Shown: positions 6,994 to 13,422, numbered from the stretch's first letter. The stretch is DNA of 14,744 bases from Pseudomonadota bacterium (GCA_023427085.1 JAEZBO010000181.1:1-14744); one strand, 5' to 3'. Made by a program: numbers and translations. Notes: generated from the letters alone by a model not told the origin.

Positions 6994-7617
6994 GTGGCTC
7001 GTTATATTGGACCCAAATGCAAGCTCTCGCGCCGCGAGGGTACCGACCTGTTCCTGAAGAGCGCCCGCCGTTCGCTGGATTCCAAGTGCAAGCTGGATTC
7101 CAAGCCCGGTCAGCATGGCCGCACCTCGGGCGCGCGTACTTCGGACTACGGTCTGCAGTTGCGGGAGAAGCAGAAGCTCAAGCGTATGTACGGCGTGCTG
7201 GAAAAGCAGTTCCGCAAGTACTACCAGGAAGCCGACCGCGTACGCGGCAACACCGGTGAAAAGCTGATCCAGCTGCTGGAATCGCGTCTGGACAACGTTG
7301 TCTATCGCATGGGCTTTGGTTCCACCCGTGCCGAAGCGCGTCAGCTCGTCAGCCACCGCGCCATCGAACTGAACGGCCACACCGCCGACATCGCTTCGAT
7401 GCTGGTCAAGGCGGGTGACGTCATCAGCATCCGTGAAAAAGCCAAGAAGCAAGGCCGCATTCGCGAGTCGATGGAACTGGCCGCCAGCATCGGTATCCCG
7501 CAGTGGGTCGAAGTCGACGCCACCAAGATGTCCGGTGTCTTCAAGCAGGCTCCCGATCGTGCCGATGTCGCCCGCGACATCAACGAATCGATGGTCGTCG
7601 AACTGTATTCGCGTTAA
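6994..7617 (+). CDS. rpsD: 30S ribosomal protein S4 (uS4)
   Basis: S4 is a primary binder of the 16S 5' domain and, in E. coli, the translational repressor of the alpha operon. The start is GTG 6994 (MARYIGPKCKLSRREG), with GAGGAA at 6983-6988; an in-frame ATG at 6952 lies inside rpsK and is rejected. The product is 207 residues. Only Cys9 and Cys32 occur in the N-terminal region, so the four-cysteine zinc form is absent. The S4 RNA-binding domain starts around residue 97 (SRLDNVVYRMGFGSTRAEAR and SHRAIELNG). The ending DINESMVVELYSR is typical. A structured 213-bp spacer separates it from rpoA. Confidence 0.98.
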   Translation: MARYIGPKCKLSRREGTDLFLKSARRSLDSKCKLDSKPGQHGRTSGARTSDYGLQLREKQKLKRMYGVLEKQFRKYYQEADRVRGNTGEKLIQLLESRLDNVVYRMGFGSTRAEARQLVSHRAIELNGHTADIASMLVKAGDVISIREKAKKQGRIRESMELAASIGIPQWVEVDATKMSGVFKQAPDRADVARDINESMVVELYSR

Positions 7618-7646
7618 TACGGTTTGCGCCCGGCCTGGCCTGGCCT

Positions 7647-7765
7647 GGCGGGGCGCGGTGCGCTCCGCCGAGTTCTCAGTACCACAGTTCGCCCCAACCC
7701 GCGCCGTCTTTGCAGACGCTGCGGGTTTGCGGTTTGCAGTGCCGCGTTTTCCGTGCGGGAAACGC
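7647..7765 (+). promoter_or_regulatory. Cluster of three stem-loops in the rpsD-rpoA spacer
   Basis: The 213-bp spacer (7618-7830) has no gene but three successive inverted repeats. The first is 7647-7656 with 7660-7669 (10 pairs including one G-U, loop GGT). The second is AACCCGC 7696-7702 with GCGGGTT 7721-7727, enclosing CGTCT 7705-7709 with AGACG 7714-7718 around a TTGC loop. The third is 7744-7752 with 7757-7765 (9 pairs, one G-U, loop GTGC). Three direct copies of GGCCT (7632-7646) precede them. None is followed by a long T run, so they look like RNA processing, pausing or protein-binding elements more than intrinsic terminators. Confidence 0.55.
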
Positions 7766-7830
7766 CTTCATTCACTTCCATCAGCCTTATCGGTGTAACG
7801 AGCCGAGGGTATTGAAAAGGAAAGCACTAC

Positions 7831-8817
7831 ATGTCCACTCAAGGTTTTTTGAAGCCGCGCTCCATTGAAGTCGAGCCCGTTGGCACGCACCATGCGAAGA
7901 TCGTCATGGAGCCCTTCGAGCGCGGCTACGGCCATACGCTGGGTAACGCCCTGCGCCGCATTCTGCTGTCTTCGATGACGGGCTACGCGCCCACCGAAGT
8001 GCAGATGACCGGCGTGGTACATGAGTACTCGACCATCCCCGGCGTGCGCGAAGATGTCGTGGACATCCTCTTGAACCTGAAAGGCGTGGTCTTCAAGCTG
8101 CATAACCGCGATGAAGTCACCCTGGTACTGCGCAAGCAGGGCGCCGGTACGGTGCTGGCCAGCGATATCGAGCTGCCGCATGATGTGGAAATCATCAATC
8201 CGGGCCATGCCATCTGCAATCTGACCGAAGCCGGAAAGATCGAAATGCAGATCAAGGTCGAAAAGGGCCGTGGCTATGTGCCGGGTAACGTGCGTGCGCT
8301 GTCCGAAGACCGCACCCACACCATCGGCCGTATCGTCCTGGACGCCTCGTTCAGCCCGGTGCGCCGCGTCAGCTACGCCGTGGAGAGCGCGCGCGTTGAG
8401 CAGCGTACCGACCTCGACAAGCTGGTGCTGGACATCGAAACCAACGGCGTCATTTCGCCCGAGGAAGCGGTGCGCCAGTCGGCGCGCATCCTCATGGACC
8501 AGATCTCCGTTTTCGCGGCGCTGGAAGGCGCGGGCGATTCCTACGAAGCGCCGGTGCGCGGTGCGCCGCAGATCGACCCCGTGCTGTTGCGCCCGGTCGA
8601 CGACCTGGAGCTGACGGTGCGTTCCGCCAATTGCCTGAAGGCGGAAAACATCTACTACATCGGCGACCTGATCCAGCGTACCGAAAACGAGCTGCTGAAG
8701 ACCCCGAACCTGGGTCGCAAGTCGCTCAACGAGATCAAGGAAGTGCTGGCCGCACGCGGCCTGACGCTGGGCATGAAGCTCGAAAACTGGCCGCCGCTGG
8801 GCCTCGAGCGTCCGTAA
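7831..8817 (+). CDS. rpoA: DNA-directed RNA polymerase subunit alpha
   Basis: RpoA dimerises to nucleate RNA polymerase assembly, and its C-terminal domain contacts UP elements and activators. The 328-residue protein has the N-terminal assembly domain (about 1-230, with ERGYGHTLGNALRRILLSSM near residue 30 and VRREDVVDI-type contacts), a flexible linker, and the C-terminal domain from about 245. The DNA-contacting arginine equivalent to E. coli Arg265 is Arg264, in LTVRSANCLKAENI. The end reads RGLTLGMKLENWPPLGLERP, as I recall for Bordetella RpoA. AAGGA at 7817-7821 is its ribosome binding site. Long structured spacers on both sides suggest expression can be set apart from the ribosomal proteins. 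Confidence 0.98.
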   Translation: MSTQGFLKPRSIEVEPVGTHHAKIVMEPFERGYGHTLGNALRRILLSSMTGYAPTEVQMTGVVHEYSTIPGVREDVVDILLNLKGVVFKLHNRDEVTLVLRKQGAGTVLASDIELPHDVEIINPGHAICNLTEAGKIEMQIKVEKGRGYVPGNVRALSEDRTHTIGRIVLDASFSPVRRVSYAVESARVEQRTDLDKLVLDIETNGVISPEEAVRQSARILMDQISVFAALEGAGDSYEAPVRGAPQIDPVLLRPVDDLELTVRSANCLKAENIYYIGDLIQRTENELLKTPNLGRKSLNEIKEVLAARGLTLGMKLENWPPLGLERP

Positions 8818-8824
8818 GGCGGGC

Positions 8825-8886
8825 GGTCTGGGCGCAGGCTGACTTCGTATCGGCCAGGCCACGGGGCGTCAGCCCCGGCCCAGACC
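8825..8886 (+). promoter_or_regulatory. 62-nt two-tier stem-loop just after rpoA
   Basis: Eight bases after the rpoA stop, GGTCTGGGC (8825-8833) pairs perfectly with GCCCAGACC (8878-8886). Inside it, after a 3-by-3 internal loop, GGCTGAC (8837-8843) pairs with GTCAGCC (8868-8874). That gives 16 Watson-Crick pairs. A competing small hairpin, GGGGC (8863-8867) with GCCCC (8872-8876), uses the same 3' bases and cannot coexist with the inner tier. No T run follows, so this is not a normal intrinsic terminator. It may stabilise the rpoA mRNA end or regulate rplQ; the function is unknown. Confidence 0.55.
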
Positions 8887-8979
8887 CAAGCCAGCCAGTT
8901 CGACGCCGGCACGGCACCAAACGTTGTATTGCAGACAAGGCCGCGCGCCTTGCCTGCGCTTTGCAGTAGAATTCGGGCC

Positions 8980-9004
8980 GCGCCCTGTCGGGCGCAGCTT
9001 TTTT
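8980..9004 (+). terminator. Terminator-like hairpin with T6 between rpoA and rplQ
   Basis: GCGCCC (8980-8985) and GGGCGC (8990-8995) form a 6-bp GC stem with a TGTC loop, followed after AGC by six T residues (8999-9004). This has the form of a short intrinsic terminator or attenuator inside the alpha operon, 85 bp before rplQ. A TAGAAT hexamer lies immediately upstream (8967-8972), but no -35 at correct spacing was found. If it terminates efficiently, rplQ would be reached only by partial readthrough or from a separate promoter. Confidence 0.5.
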
Positions 9005-9015
9005 CCACCGACCCG

Positions 9016-9077
9016 CCAGCGTGTGCTGGATAGAAGAGTTGGACAACCGGCGGTCAACCGCCACCTAGATTCGTCTA
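9016..9077 (+). promoter_or_regulatory. Hairpin series in the rplQ 5' leader
   Basis: Three short inverted repeats lie directly before the rplQ Shine-Dalgarno: CCAGC-GTGT-GCTGG (9016-9029), GGCGG-TCAA-CCGCC (9049-9062) and TAGA-TTCG-TCTA (9066-9077). The last one carries a UUCG-type loop, although closed by A-U instead of the stabilising C-G, and ends one base before AAGGAA (9079-9084). Together with the upstream structures they make the 272-bp rpoA-rplQ spacer almost continuously foldable. A role in setting L17 translation is an inference. Confidence 0.4.
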
Positions 9078-9089
9078 AAAGGAAATACC

Positions 9090-9485
9090 ATGCGTCACCG
9101 CAACGGATTGCGTAAGCTCAACCGTACCAGCAGCCACCGTCTCGCCATGTTCCGCAACATGGCCGTGTCGCTGCTGACCCACGAAGCCATCAAGACCACG
9201 CTGCCCAAGGCCAAGGAACTGCGCCGCATCGTCGAGCCGCTGATCACGCTGGGCAAGGAGCCCACGCTGGCCAACAAGCGCCTGGCATTCGCCCGCCTGC
9301 GCGACCGCGACGCCGTGGTCAAGCTGTTCGCCGAAATCGGCCCGCGCTACGCTGCCCGCAACGGCGGCTACACCCGTGTGCTGAAGATGGGCTTCCGCCA
9401 GGGCGACAACGCGCCGATGGCGTTCATGGAGCTGGTGGATCGTCCCGAGCCCCAGGAAACCGAAGCCGAAGGCGCCGCCGAGTAA
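9090..9485 (+). CDS. rplQ: 50S ribosomal protein L17 (bL17)
   Basis: L17 lies near the peptide exit tunnel of the large subunit. The 131-residue protein has the family N-terminus MRHRNGLRKLNRTSSHRLAM, the FRNMAVSLLTHEAIKTTLPK and AKELRRIVEPLITLGKE blocks, RYAARNGGYTRVLKMGFRQGD and APMAFMELVDRP. It ends in an acidic alanine/glutamate tail, as in relatives. AAGGAA at 9079-9084 precedes the ATG by 5 nt. It is the last gene of the alpha block and is followed by an intrinsic terminator. The 272-bp gap from rpoA is much longer than the short gap in E. coli. Confidence 0.98.
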   Translation: MRHRNGLRKLNRTSSHRLAMFRNMAVSLLTHEAIKTTLPKAKELRRIVEPLITLGKEPTLANKRLAFARLRDRDAVVKLFAEIGPRYAARNGGYTRVLKMGFRQGDNAPMAFMELVDRPEPQETEAEGAAE

Positions 9486-9530
9486 GTTCGGGCGCGTCTC
9501 AGGCGCCGCGGCTCAGGCCGCGGCAACAGG

Positions 9531-9556
9531 AAAGCCGGGTGATGCCCGGCTTTTTT
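9531..9556 (+). terminator. Intrinsic terminator of the ribosomal cluster
   Basis: GCCGGG (9534-9539) and CCCGGC (9545-9550) form a stem with loop TGATG. The stem is flanked by AAA upstream and six T residues (9551-9556), so it can extend by A-U pairs. It lies 46 nt after the rplQ stop. A further perfect hairpin, CCGCGGC-TCAG-GCCGCGG (9506-9523), precedes it. This is the strongest terminator in the window and marks the end of the spc-alpha transcription unit. Confidence 0.9.
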
Positions 9557-9635
9557 GCGTCTGCGCCATGGCGACTGGCGCAGTGGCGACTGTGGCTGTG
9601 GCCGCGGCTGCGGCGCATGATGCCCTCAGCGCGAC

Positions 9636-9725
9636 GTTTCGCTGGGCGGTATCCCGCTGGGCGGCACCCCGCCAGGCAGCATTTCGCTGGGCGGCATTCC
9701 GCTGGACGGCTTCCCGCTGCACGGT
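9636..9725 (+). repeat. Six degenerate 15-bp tandem repeats upstream of cutA
   Basis: Six consecutive 15-bp units run from 9636: starts at 9636, 9651, 9666, 9681, 9696 and 9711. The rough consensus is ATYYCGCTGGGCGGC, with the third and sixth copies most diverged. They lie in the 284-bp spacer between the rplQ terminator and cutA, where I see no gene. In the cutA frame they would read as degenerate FRWAA/SRWAA pentapeptides, but initiation is placed downstream of them. The remainder of the spacer (9557-9635 and 9726-9816) is GC-rich without a recognisable feature. Confidence 0.8.
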
Positions 9726-9810
9726 GCCGGCCGGACGGCAGCCCACGAGGCAGGTATCGCGCCGGCATCGCTCGGCTGGCCGGCAGCCGCCGGCGCCGGG
9801 GCAACGAGTC

Positions 9811-9834
9811 GATACAATGAGCCTCGACAGGAGG
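9811..9834 (+). promoter_or_regulatory. Possible -10 and strong ribosome binding site for cutA
   Basis: TACAAT at 9813-9818 resembles a sigma70 -10, but no good -35 is visible 16-18 bp upstream, so the promoter part is weak. AGGAGG at 9829-9834 is a near-perfect Shine-Dalgarno 6 nt before ATG 9841 and decides the cutA start over the in-frame ATG at 9817. Confidence 0.35.
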
Positions 9835-9840
9835 AATCCC

Positions 9841-10197
9841 ATGCCGCAAGACGAACAGGTGGTGCTGGTCATCAGCAACGCGCCAGACCTGCTGCTGGCC
9901 AAGCGCATCGCCCACGAACTGGTGGAGCAAGGCCTGGCGGCCTGCGTGAACCTCGCCGCGCCGATGCTGTCCATTTACGGCTGGAACGGCAAGATCGAGG
10001 CCGATACCGAGGTGCCGCTGTGGATCAAGACCACCACGGCGCGCCAACAGGCGGTGCTCGACCTGCTGGCAAGCCTGCATCCCTACGAAGTCCCTGAAGC
10101 GATCGTGCTGCCGGTCAGCGCCGGACTGCCTGCCTACCTGCAATGGGTGGTGGCGCAGACCCAGGCGCCGCTGCCGGCCGAAGAACCCGAACCATGA
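9841..10197 (+). CDS. cutA: Divalent cation tolerance protein CutA
   Basis: CutA is a small trimeric protein linked to copper and divalent cation tolerance; its biochemical role is still unsettled. The 118-residue product has the family core: ISNAPDLLLAKRIAHELVEQ, GLAACVN with Cys35, the SIYGWNGKIEADTEVPLWIK segment with TTTARQQ, and HPYEVPEAIVLPV at residues 80-92. The start at ATG 9841 is set by AGGAGG at 9829-9834. The frame is open upstream as far as 9568 through the 15-bp repeats, but that extension has no family resemblance. Its stop overlaps the dsbD ATG (ATGA), so the two are translationally coupled, matching the cutA-dsbD pairing known from E. coli. Confidence 0.95.
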   Translation: MPQDEQVVLVISNAPDLLLAKRIAHELVEQGLAACVNLAAPMLSIYGWNGKIEADTEVPLWIKTTTARQQAVLDLLASLHPYEVPEAIVLPVSAGLPAYLQWVVAQTQAPLPAEEPEP

Positions 10198-12206
10198 ATC
10201 CGATGTCCCTGCCTGATGCCACGGCCCGCTGGCGCCGCTGGCTGCTGCTGTGCGGCCTGATGCTGGCGCTGCTGTGCCTGCTGCCGCGCGCGCAGGCAAT
10301 GAGCGAAGACGACTTTCTCGCTCCCGAGGTGGCGTTCCGCTACGCGGCGCAGATGACCGACCCGCACACGGTGGCGGTGCGTTTCGAGGTTGCGCCGGGC
10401 TATTACATGTACCGCGAGAACTTCCGCATCGCGCTCGATGGCGGAGCCGGCACGCAGCTGGGCGCGGTGAGCTATCCGTCCGGGGTGGTCAAGTACGACC
10501 CGACCTTCGAGAAGGACATGGAGGTCTTTCCGAAGTCCTTCACGTTCACCGTCAAGCTGGGGCAGGCCGCCGGGCCGGCGACGCTGATGGTGACCAGCCA
10601 GGGCTGTGCCGATGCGGGGCTGTGCTATCCGCCGATGGACAGCACGACGCGGCTGCTCGACGACGGCGCGGGCGGCTACCGGATCGCGTCGGCGGCGACC
10701 GCCAGCGGTGCCGGCCTGCCGTGGAAGCAGGACGCACCGGGCGCGAGCAGTGTGTCGGCCTGGACCCCTTCGGATACGGTTGCCGATGCCCAGGCCGGCG
10801 GCATGCCAGCCGCTGGGTCGCCAGCCGCTGGATCGCCAGCCGCTGGGTCGCCTGCCGCCGCTGGCTGGCTGCAGGCCGGCGACGTCGGCCTGGCCGATAC
10901 GCTGGCGGGCTCGGGCTGGCTGGCGACGGTCGGTGTGTTCTTCGTGCTGGGGCTGCTGCTGGCCTTCACGCCCTGCGTGCTGCCGATGGTGCCGATCCTG
11001 TCGTCCTTGCTGGTGGGCCGTGGCGCCTCGCCGACGCCGGTCTCGCGTGGCCGCGGGCTGGCGCTGGCCGCGTTGTACGTGCTGGGCATGTCGGTGGTCT
11101 ATACCGCAATGGGCGTGGCGGCCGGCCTGTCGGGCGCCGGCCTGGCCGCGTGGCTGCAGACGCCGTGGGTGCTGGGCCTGTTCGCCGCGCTGCTGGCCGT
11201 GCTGGCGCTGGCGATGTTCGGCGTGTTCACGTTCCAGGCCCCGGCCGCCTTGCAGACCCGGCTGAGCGAACGGCTGGCGCGCATGCCTGGCGGCCATGCC
11301 ACCGGTGCGCTGGTGATGGGCGCGATCTCGGCGCTGATCGTCGGCCCCTGCGTGGCCGCGCCGCTGGCCGGCGCGTTGCTCTACCTGTCGCAGACCGGCG
11401 ATGTGCTGACCGGCGCGCTGGCGCTGTTCGCGCTGGCCTGGGGCATGGGGGTGCCGCTGCTGCTGGTGGGCGCCTCGGCCGGCGCGCTGCTGCCGCGGGC
11501 CGGCGCGTGGATGGAGGGCGTCAAACGATTCTTCGGCATGCTGCTGCTGGCGACCGCGTGGTGGATGCTGGCGCCGGTGCTGGCCGCCTGGCTGCAGATG
11601 CTGGGCTGGCTGGCGCTGGCCGCCGCCGGCGCGGTGATGCTGGGCGCGTTCGAGCCGCTGCCGCGGCCGGCCGCCGTGGGCCGGCTGTTCGCCAAGGCTC
11701 TTGGCCTGCTGCTGGCGCTGGCGGCCATCCTGCTGGGCGTGGGGCTGGCCAGCGGCGGGCGCGACCTGCTGCAGCCGCTGTCGCATCTGGCCGCCAGCCG
11801 CGCGGCGGCGCCGCAGTGGGCGCAGGCCGATGCGCCGGGCGATATCAAGCAGCGCTTCGTCAAGGTGCGCAGCAACGCCGAACTCGATGCCTTGCTGGCG
11901 GGCAGCAGCCAGCCGGTACTGCTGGATTTCTACGCCGACTGGTGCGTGGCCTGCAAGGAGATGGAGCGCTTCACGTTCACCGACCCAGCCGTGGCCCGGC
12001 AGATGTCGCGCATGTTGCTGGTGCAGGCCGACGTGACCGGCAACACGCAGGACGACCGCGCGCTGCTCAAGCGCTTCCGGCTGTTCGGGCCGCCCGGCAT
12101 CGTGTTCTTCGAGCCCGGCGGCAAGCTGATCGACGATGCGCGCGTGGTGGGTTTCCAAAGCGCGGGACGATTCCTGGCGGTGCTCGACCGCGTGCATGGT
12201 GAATAA
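10194..12206 (+). CDS. dsbD: Thiol:disulfide interchange protein DsbD
   Basis: DsbD carries electrons from cytosolic thioredoxin across the inner membrane to periplasmic DsbC/DsbG and cytochrome c maturation proteins. The 670-residue protein is complete. It has a signal peptide (1-35, cleavage after AQA) and a periplasmic alpha domain with the redox pair Cys138 and Cys144 in QGCADAGLCYPP. The polytopic beta domain carries Cys261 (FTPCVLPM) and Cys386 (VGPCVAAPL), and the C-terminal thioredoxin-like gamma domain has the WCVAC motif, Cys584 and Cys587. All six catalytic cysteines are therefore present. The start at ATG 10194 overlaps the cutA stop; ATG 10203 is an alternative. A PAAGS repeat occupies the alpha-beta linker. 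It overlaps the next gene by 11 nt. Confidence 0.96.
   Translation: MNPMSLPDATARWRRWLLLCGLMLALLCLLPRAQAMSEDDFLAPEVAFRYAAQMTDPHTVAVRFEVAPGYYMYRENFRIALDGGAGTQLGAVSYPSGVVKYDPTFEKDMEVFPKSFTFTVKLGQAAGPATLMVTSQGCADAGLCYPPMDSTTRLLDDGAGGYRIASAATASGAGLPWKQDAPGASSVSAWTPSDTVADAQAGGMPAAGSPAAGSPAAGSPAAAGWLQAGDVGLADTLAGSGWLATVGVFFVLGLLLAFTPCVLPMVPILSSLLVGRGASPTPVSRGRGLALAALYVLGMSVVYTAMGVAAGLSGAGLAAWLQTPWVLGLFAALLAVLALAMFGVFTFQAPAALQTRLSERLARMPGGHATGALVMGAISALIVGPCVAAPLAGALLYLSQTGDVLTGALALFALAWGMGVPLLLVGASAGALLPRAGAWMEGVKRFFGMLLLATAWWMLAPVLAAWLQMLGWLALAAAGAVMLGAFEPLPRPAAVGRLFAKALGLLLALAAILLGVGLASGGRDLLQPLSHLAASRAAAPQWAQADAPGDIKQRFVKVRSNAELDALLAGSSQPVLLDFYADWCVACKEMERFTFTDPAVARQMSRMLLVQADVTGNTQDDRALLKRFRLFGPPGIVFFEPGGKLIDDARVVGFQSAGRFLAVLDRVHGE
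10805..10849 (+). repeat. Three 15-bp tandem repeats inside dsbD
   Basis: Three direct copies of a 15-bp unit start at 10805, 10820 and 10835. The first and third are identical (GCCAGCCGCTGGGTC) and the second differs by one base; a degenerate fourth follows at 10850. In the dsbD frame they encode PAAGS repeated three times (about residues 205-219), in the linker between the periplasmic alpha domain and the first membrane helix. Unit length is a multiple of three, so copy-number change would alter linker length without a frameshift. Confidence 0.9.
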
Positions 12207-13368
12207 ACAGATCGACACCAACCGGGTGATCCTGCTGCTGGCGCTGGCGGGCTTCGCCAGCTCGTGCGCGTTCCGGATCTGCGATCCGCTGCTGCCGCTG
12301 CTGTCGACCGAGTTCGCCGTCAGCACCGGCCAGGCCGCGCAGGCGGTGACGCTGTTCGCGGTGGCCTACGGCATCTTCCAGTTCCTGTTCGGGCCGGTCG
12401 GCGACCGCTATGGCAAGTACCGCACCATCACCGTGGCGACCCTGCTGTGCGCGGTCGGCAGCATCGGCGTGGCGCTGGCGCCGAGCATGGACACGATGTT
12501 GTTCGCGCGCCTGCTGTCGGGCGCGGCCGGCGCCGGCATCGTGCCGCTGTCGATGGCCTGGATCGGCGACAACGTCGACTATGCCGAGCGCCAGCCGACG
12601 CTGGCGCGCTTCGTGTCCGGCACCATCGTCGGCATGGCGGCGGGCCAGCTGATCGGCGGCCTGTTCGCCGACACGCTGGGCTGGCGCTGGGCCTTCGTGT
12701 TCCTGGCCGGCGTCTACCTGGTCGTCGGCGCCTTGCTGCTGGTGTTGCGGCCGCCGCAATCGTCGCAGGTGCTCGGCCAGAGCGTCGGTTTCCTGCGGCC
12801 GATGCGCGACGTCGTCGCCACGCCGTGGGCGCGTGTGATCCTGCTGACGGTGTTCTGCGAGGGCGCACTGGTGTTTGGCGTGCTGGCCTTCGTGCCGGCC
12901 TACGTGCAGCTGCGCTTCGGGCTGGGACCGACGGCGGCCGGCGCGGTGGGTGGCGTGTTCGCGCTGGGCGGCATCTTCTACGTGGTGATCTCGCGGCGCC
13001 TGGTGCAGGCCTGGGGCGAAGCCGGCCTGGTGCGCGCTGGCGGCGTGACGCTGGCGCTGGCGTTCGCGATCTACGCGCTGGGCGCGAGCTGGGCGTGGTC
13101 GGTGCTGGCCGGCCTGCTGTGCGGCTTCGGCTTCTACATGTTCCACAACACCTTGCAGACCAACGCGACGCAGATGGTGCCGTCGCGGCGCGGCACGGCG
13201 GTGGCCTTGTTCGCCTGCTGCCTGTTCCTGGGGCAGTCGGCCGGCGTGGCCAGCGGCGCGTTGCTGCTCGATGGCGCCGGGCCGCTGTCGCTGTTCTGGG
13301 GCGCGGCGCTGCTGACCCCGTTGCTGGGGCTGTATTTCTCGGCCGTGCTGCGCCGGCGCGCGGGTTAG
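12196..13368 (+). CDS. Major facilitator superfamily (MFS) transporter, drug-efflux-like
   Basis: This is a 390-residue inner-membrane protein with about 12 hydrophobic helices and almost no soluble domain. The MFS motif A is seen as GPVGDRYGKYR at residues 67-76 in the loop after TM2. The TM1 region holds FRICDPLLPLL with an acidic residue, as in Bcr/AraJ-like drug or sugar efflux members. The substrate cannot be told from sequence. The start at ATG 12196 (MVNKQIDTNRV) lies inside the end of dsbD, an 11-nt overlap without a clear Shine-Dalgarno, so translation is probably coupled; an ATG at 12136 deep within dsbD is less likely. It is the third gene of the cutA-dsbD unit. Confidence 0.9.
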   Translation: MVNKQIDTNRVILLLALAGFASSCAFRICDPLLPLLSTEFAVSTGQAAQAVTLFAVAYGIFQFLFGPVGDRYGKYRTITVATLLCAVGSIGVALAPSMDTMLFARLLSGAAGAGIVPLSMAWIGDNVDYAERQPTLARFVSGTIVGMAAGQLIGGLFADTLGWRWAFVFLAGVYLVVGALLLVLRPPQSSQVLGQSVGFLRPMRDVVATPWARVILLTVFCEGALVFGVLAFVPAYVQLRFGLGPTAAGAVGGVFALGGIFYVVISRRLVQAWGEAGLVRAGGVTLALAFAIYALGASWAWSVLAGLLCGFGFYMFHNTLQTNATQMVPSRRGTAVALFACCLFLGQSAGVASGALLLDGAGPLSLFWGAALLTPLLGLYFSAVLRRRAG

Positions 13369-13399
13369 CCGGCGGCTGCGCGGGAGACGGTGGGCGGCG

Positions 13400-13422
13400 G
13401 ACGGCGCGCGCCTTTCGCCGTC
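13400..13422 (+). other. Hairpin after the MFS gene
   Basis: GACGGCG (13400-13406) pairs with CGCCGTC (13416-13422) around a 9-nt loop, 31 nt after the MFS stop. No T run follows, so an intrinsic terminator is not supported; it may mark the 3' end of the cutA-dsbD-MFS transcript. The rest of 13369-13494 shows nothing recognisable. Confidence 0.3.

Noticed and set aside
8950..8972. TTGCCT...TAGAAT as a full promoter for rplQ
   Set aside because: The spacer is only 11 bp and no better -35 exists at 16-18 bp, so only the -10-like hexamer is noted.
12136..12195. Earlier ATG for the MFS gene deep inside dsbD
   Set aside because: It would add 20 hydrophilic residues before TM1 without a ribosome site; ATG 12196 gives normal MFS length and an 11-nt overlap.
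10134..12326. Long minus-strand open frame (730 codons) opposite dsbD
   Set aside because: Composition is Gln/Arg/His-rich with no recognisable domain; it is the shadow of the Leu/Ala-rich DsbD membrane region.
9486..13368. Higher GC content after the ribosomal block as a sign of horizontal transfer
   Set aside because: Highly expressed ribosomal genes normally differ in composition and codon use from the rest of a high-GC genome; cutA-dsbD is a conserved pair and no mobility genes or att-like repeats are present.
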